Shown one piece after another: positions 63,212 through 64,000 of a stretch of DNA of 64,000 bases (position 1 is the stretch's first letter; each line of letters starts with the position of its first letter). The position numbers were made by a program, and so were the translations under genes. The notes under the pieces are model-generated. The model did not search any database and had not been told where the DNA came from. It was given only the letters and a program-made list of their open reading frames with translations. The DNA comes from Verrucomicrobiaceae bacterium. Lineage in GTDB: Bacteria; Verrucomicrobiota; Verrucomicrobiia; Verrucomicrobiales; Verrucomicrobiaceae. The stretch covers positions 548,908 through 612,907 of the forward strand of contig CANIBP010000001.1 of assembly GCA_947466075.1 (NCBI GenBank), read 5' to 3'.

Positions 63212-64000
63212 ATGAAAGCCATTCTCATCACCCTGTTGCTCGTCACCTGCCTGCGCGCCGAAGAACCCATCGCCATCGGTTCCCGCCGTGAGCTGTTTGT
63301 GGATCGCCTGCTCGTCGGCGAGATGAAGAAAACCACGCTGAAGCTGCACGAACCCATCCTCGCCGAGCCGCTGAAGGAACCGCGACCGAACGGGCATTAC
63401 GCGACGGTCTTGAAGGCGGCGGACAAGTTTCAGTTTTACTACCGGGGTGACAAGGACCCGAAGGTGACGTGGAAGACGCATGGCATCGAAGCCTATCACG
63501 ATGGCGAGGTGACTCTCTATGCGGAGAGCAAGGACGGCATCGCGTGGACAAGGCCGAAGCTCGGCTTGTTCGAGCATCCGTCGTTCCCGGAGGGCAACAT
63601 CGTCTTGATGAATGAGTTCACGGTGAATCACAACTTCACGCCGTTCATCGACACGAAGCTGGGCGTGCCTGCGGAGCAGAAATACAAGGCGCTGGGAGGC
63701 ATCGCGTTTCAGCCGCATCAGTCGGCGGTGCGGGAGAAGCGCGGTGTCGGCGGACTGAAGGCGTATGTTTCGCCCGATGGCATTCATTGGAAGCGACTGC
63801 GCGATGAGCCCGTGATTCCCGAGGACAGGGGGCAAATACTTCGACTCGCAGAACTACGCGTTCTGGAGCGACAGCGAGCAGTGCTACGTCTGTTACTTCC
63901 GCCGCTTCATCAAAGGCTACCGCGGCATCGCCCGCACCACCTCGACGGATTTCATCACCTGGACGCCGCTCGTCGAGATGCAGGCAAACCTGCCCAACGA
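63212..64000 (+). CDS. secreted propeller-like protein, frameshifted and cut by the window end
   Basis: Starts with a signal peptide (MKAILITLLLVTCLRAEEP) at 63212. The first 205 residues contain ELFVDRLLVGEMKKTTLKLH and AYHDGEVTLYAESKDGIAWT, then LKAYVSPDGIHWKRLRDEPV. These SxDGxxW-type repeats suggest a glycosidase-like five-bladed propeller (GH32/43-like). At 63828-63832 a run of five G shifts the frame; removing one base gives KYFDSQNYAFWSDSEQCYVC and continues open to the window edge. Whether this is a mutation or a sequencing error is not decidable here. The 3' part is outside the window. Confidence 0.7.
   Translation, partial: MKAILITLLLVTCLRAEEPIAIGSRRELFVDRLLVGEMKKTTLKLHEPILAEPLKEPRPNGHYATVLKAADKFQFYYRGDKDPKVTWKTHGIEAYHDGEVTLYAESKDGIAWTRPKLGLFEHPSFPEGNIVLMNEFTVNHNFTPFIDTKLGVPAEQKYKALGGIAFQPHQSAVREKRGVGGLKAYVSPDGIHWKRLRDEPVIPEDRGQILRLAELRVLERQRAVLRLLLPPLHQRLPRHRPHHLDGFHHLDAARRDAGKPAQR

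Overview
The window comes from a bacterium of the PVC superphylum, most likely a Verrucomicrobiota of the Verrucomicrobiaceae/Prosthecobacter type. This is inferred from marker families typical of Verrucomicrobia and Planctomycetes: a C-terminal PVC-type haem-binding fragment, a DUF1549/DUF1553 plus DUF1501 pair, DUF5069, two CxxCH proteins fused to a prenyltransferase-like alpha/alpha barrel, Tat-exported TIM-barrel isomerases, a G8-domain parallel beta-helix protein, and a large MoxR/DUF58/VWA cluster. No rRNA, tRNA, CRISPR array or intact transposase was seen.

Layout. 1-4545: end of a cytochrome-type protein, then a minus-strand DUF1549/DUF1553 and DUF1501 pair. 4634-9586: riboflavin synthase, then a LolD-like ATPase, a large fused FtsX permease and an AttH/CrtC-like lipocalin protein (an AttEFGH-like exporter). 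9596-12303 (minus): Dabb protein, lone nuoA, a small basic protein with a strong terminator, and a PQQ-type propeller. 12389-15569: secreted helical protein, UspA protein, a PAS histidine kinase whose PAS keeps the FixL haem-site residues, and a NarL-type regulator. 15558-21054: isomerase-like protein, membrane Ser/Thr kinase, secreted beta-helix protein. 21055-23386: a decayed patch with a DUF1016 nuclease remnant, an ankyrin-repeat membrane protein and a possible transposase remnant. 23387-30818: CxxCH/barrel protein, DUF5069, divergent DinB-like/HxlR pair with two matched operators, Tat molybdopterin oxidoreductase, and a five-gene operon (esterase, PaiB, OsmC, GNAT, cyclase). 30879-33577: second CxxCH/barrel protein, a frameshifted PAS-AraC regulator and a divergent hexulose-phosphate-synthase-like gene. 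33679-47097: MoxR/VWA/DUF58 cluster of nine genes, including a 1308-residue secreted propeller protein. 47195-64000: alcohol dehydrogenase, FAD oxidoreductase, SDR, isomerase, esterases and secreted proteins that look like sugar or sugar-acid catabolism, interrupted at about 50.6-53.6 kb by a doubly truncated DUF4132 pseudogene and a VapBC module.

The most notable signal is a conserved upstream element found four times, before the HPS-like gene (32879), the alcohol dehydrogenase (47195), the FAD oxidoreductase (49021) and the SDR gene (53676). Each copy has two identical blocks 8 bases apart and a -10-like hexamer exactly 19 bases downstream. This ties scattered catabolic genes into one putative regulon. 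One copy overlaps the start of the divergent AraC-type gene, which makes that protein a candidate regulator. Two REPIN-like elements with compensatory stem changes (5229-5303 and 50323-50373) are the other notable non-coding structures.

Three genes (AraC regulator, DUF4132, last gene) carry frameshifts at short G or T runs. Some may be sequencing errors rather than biology.
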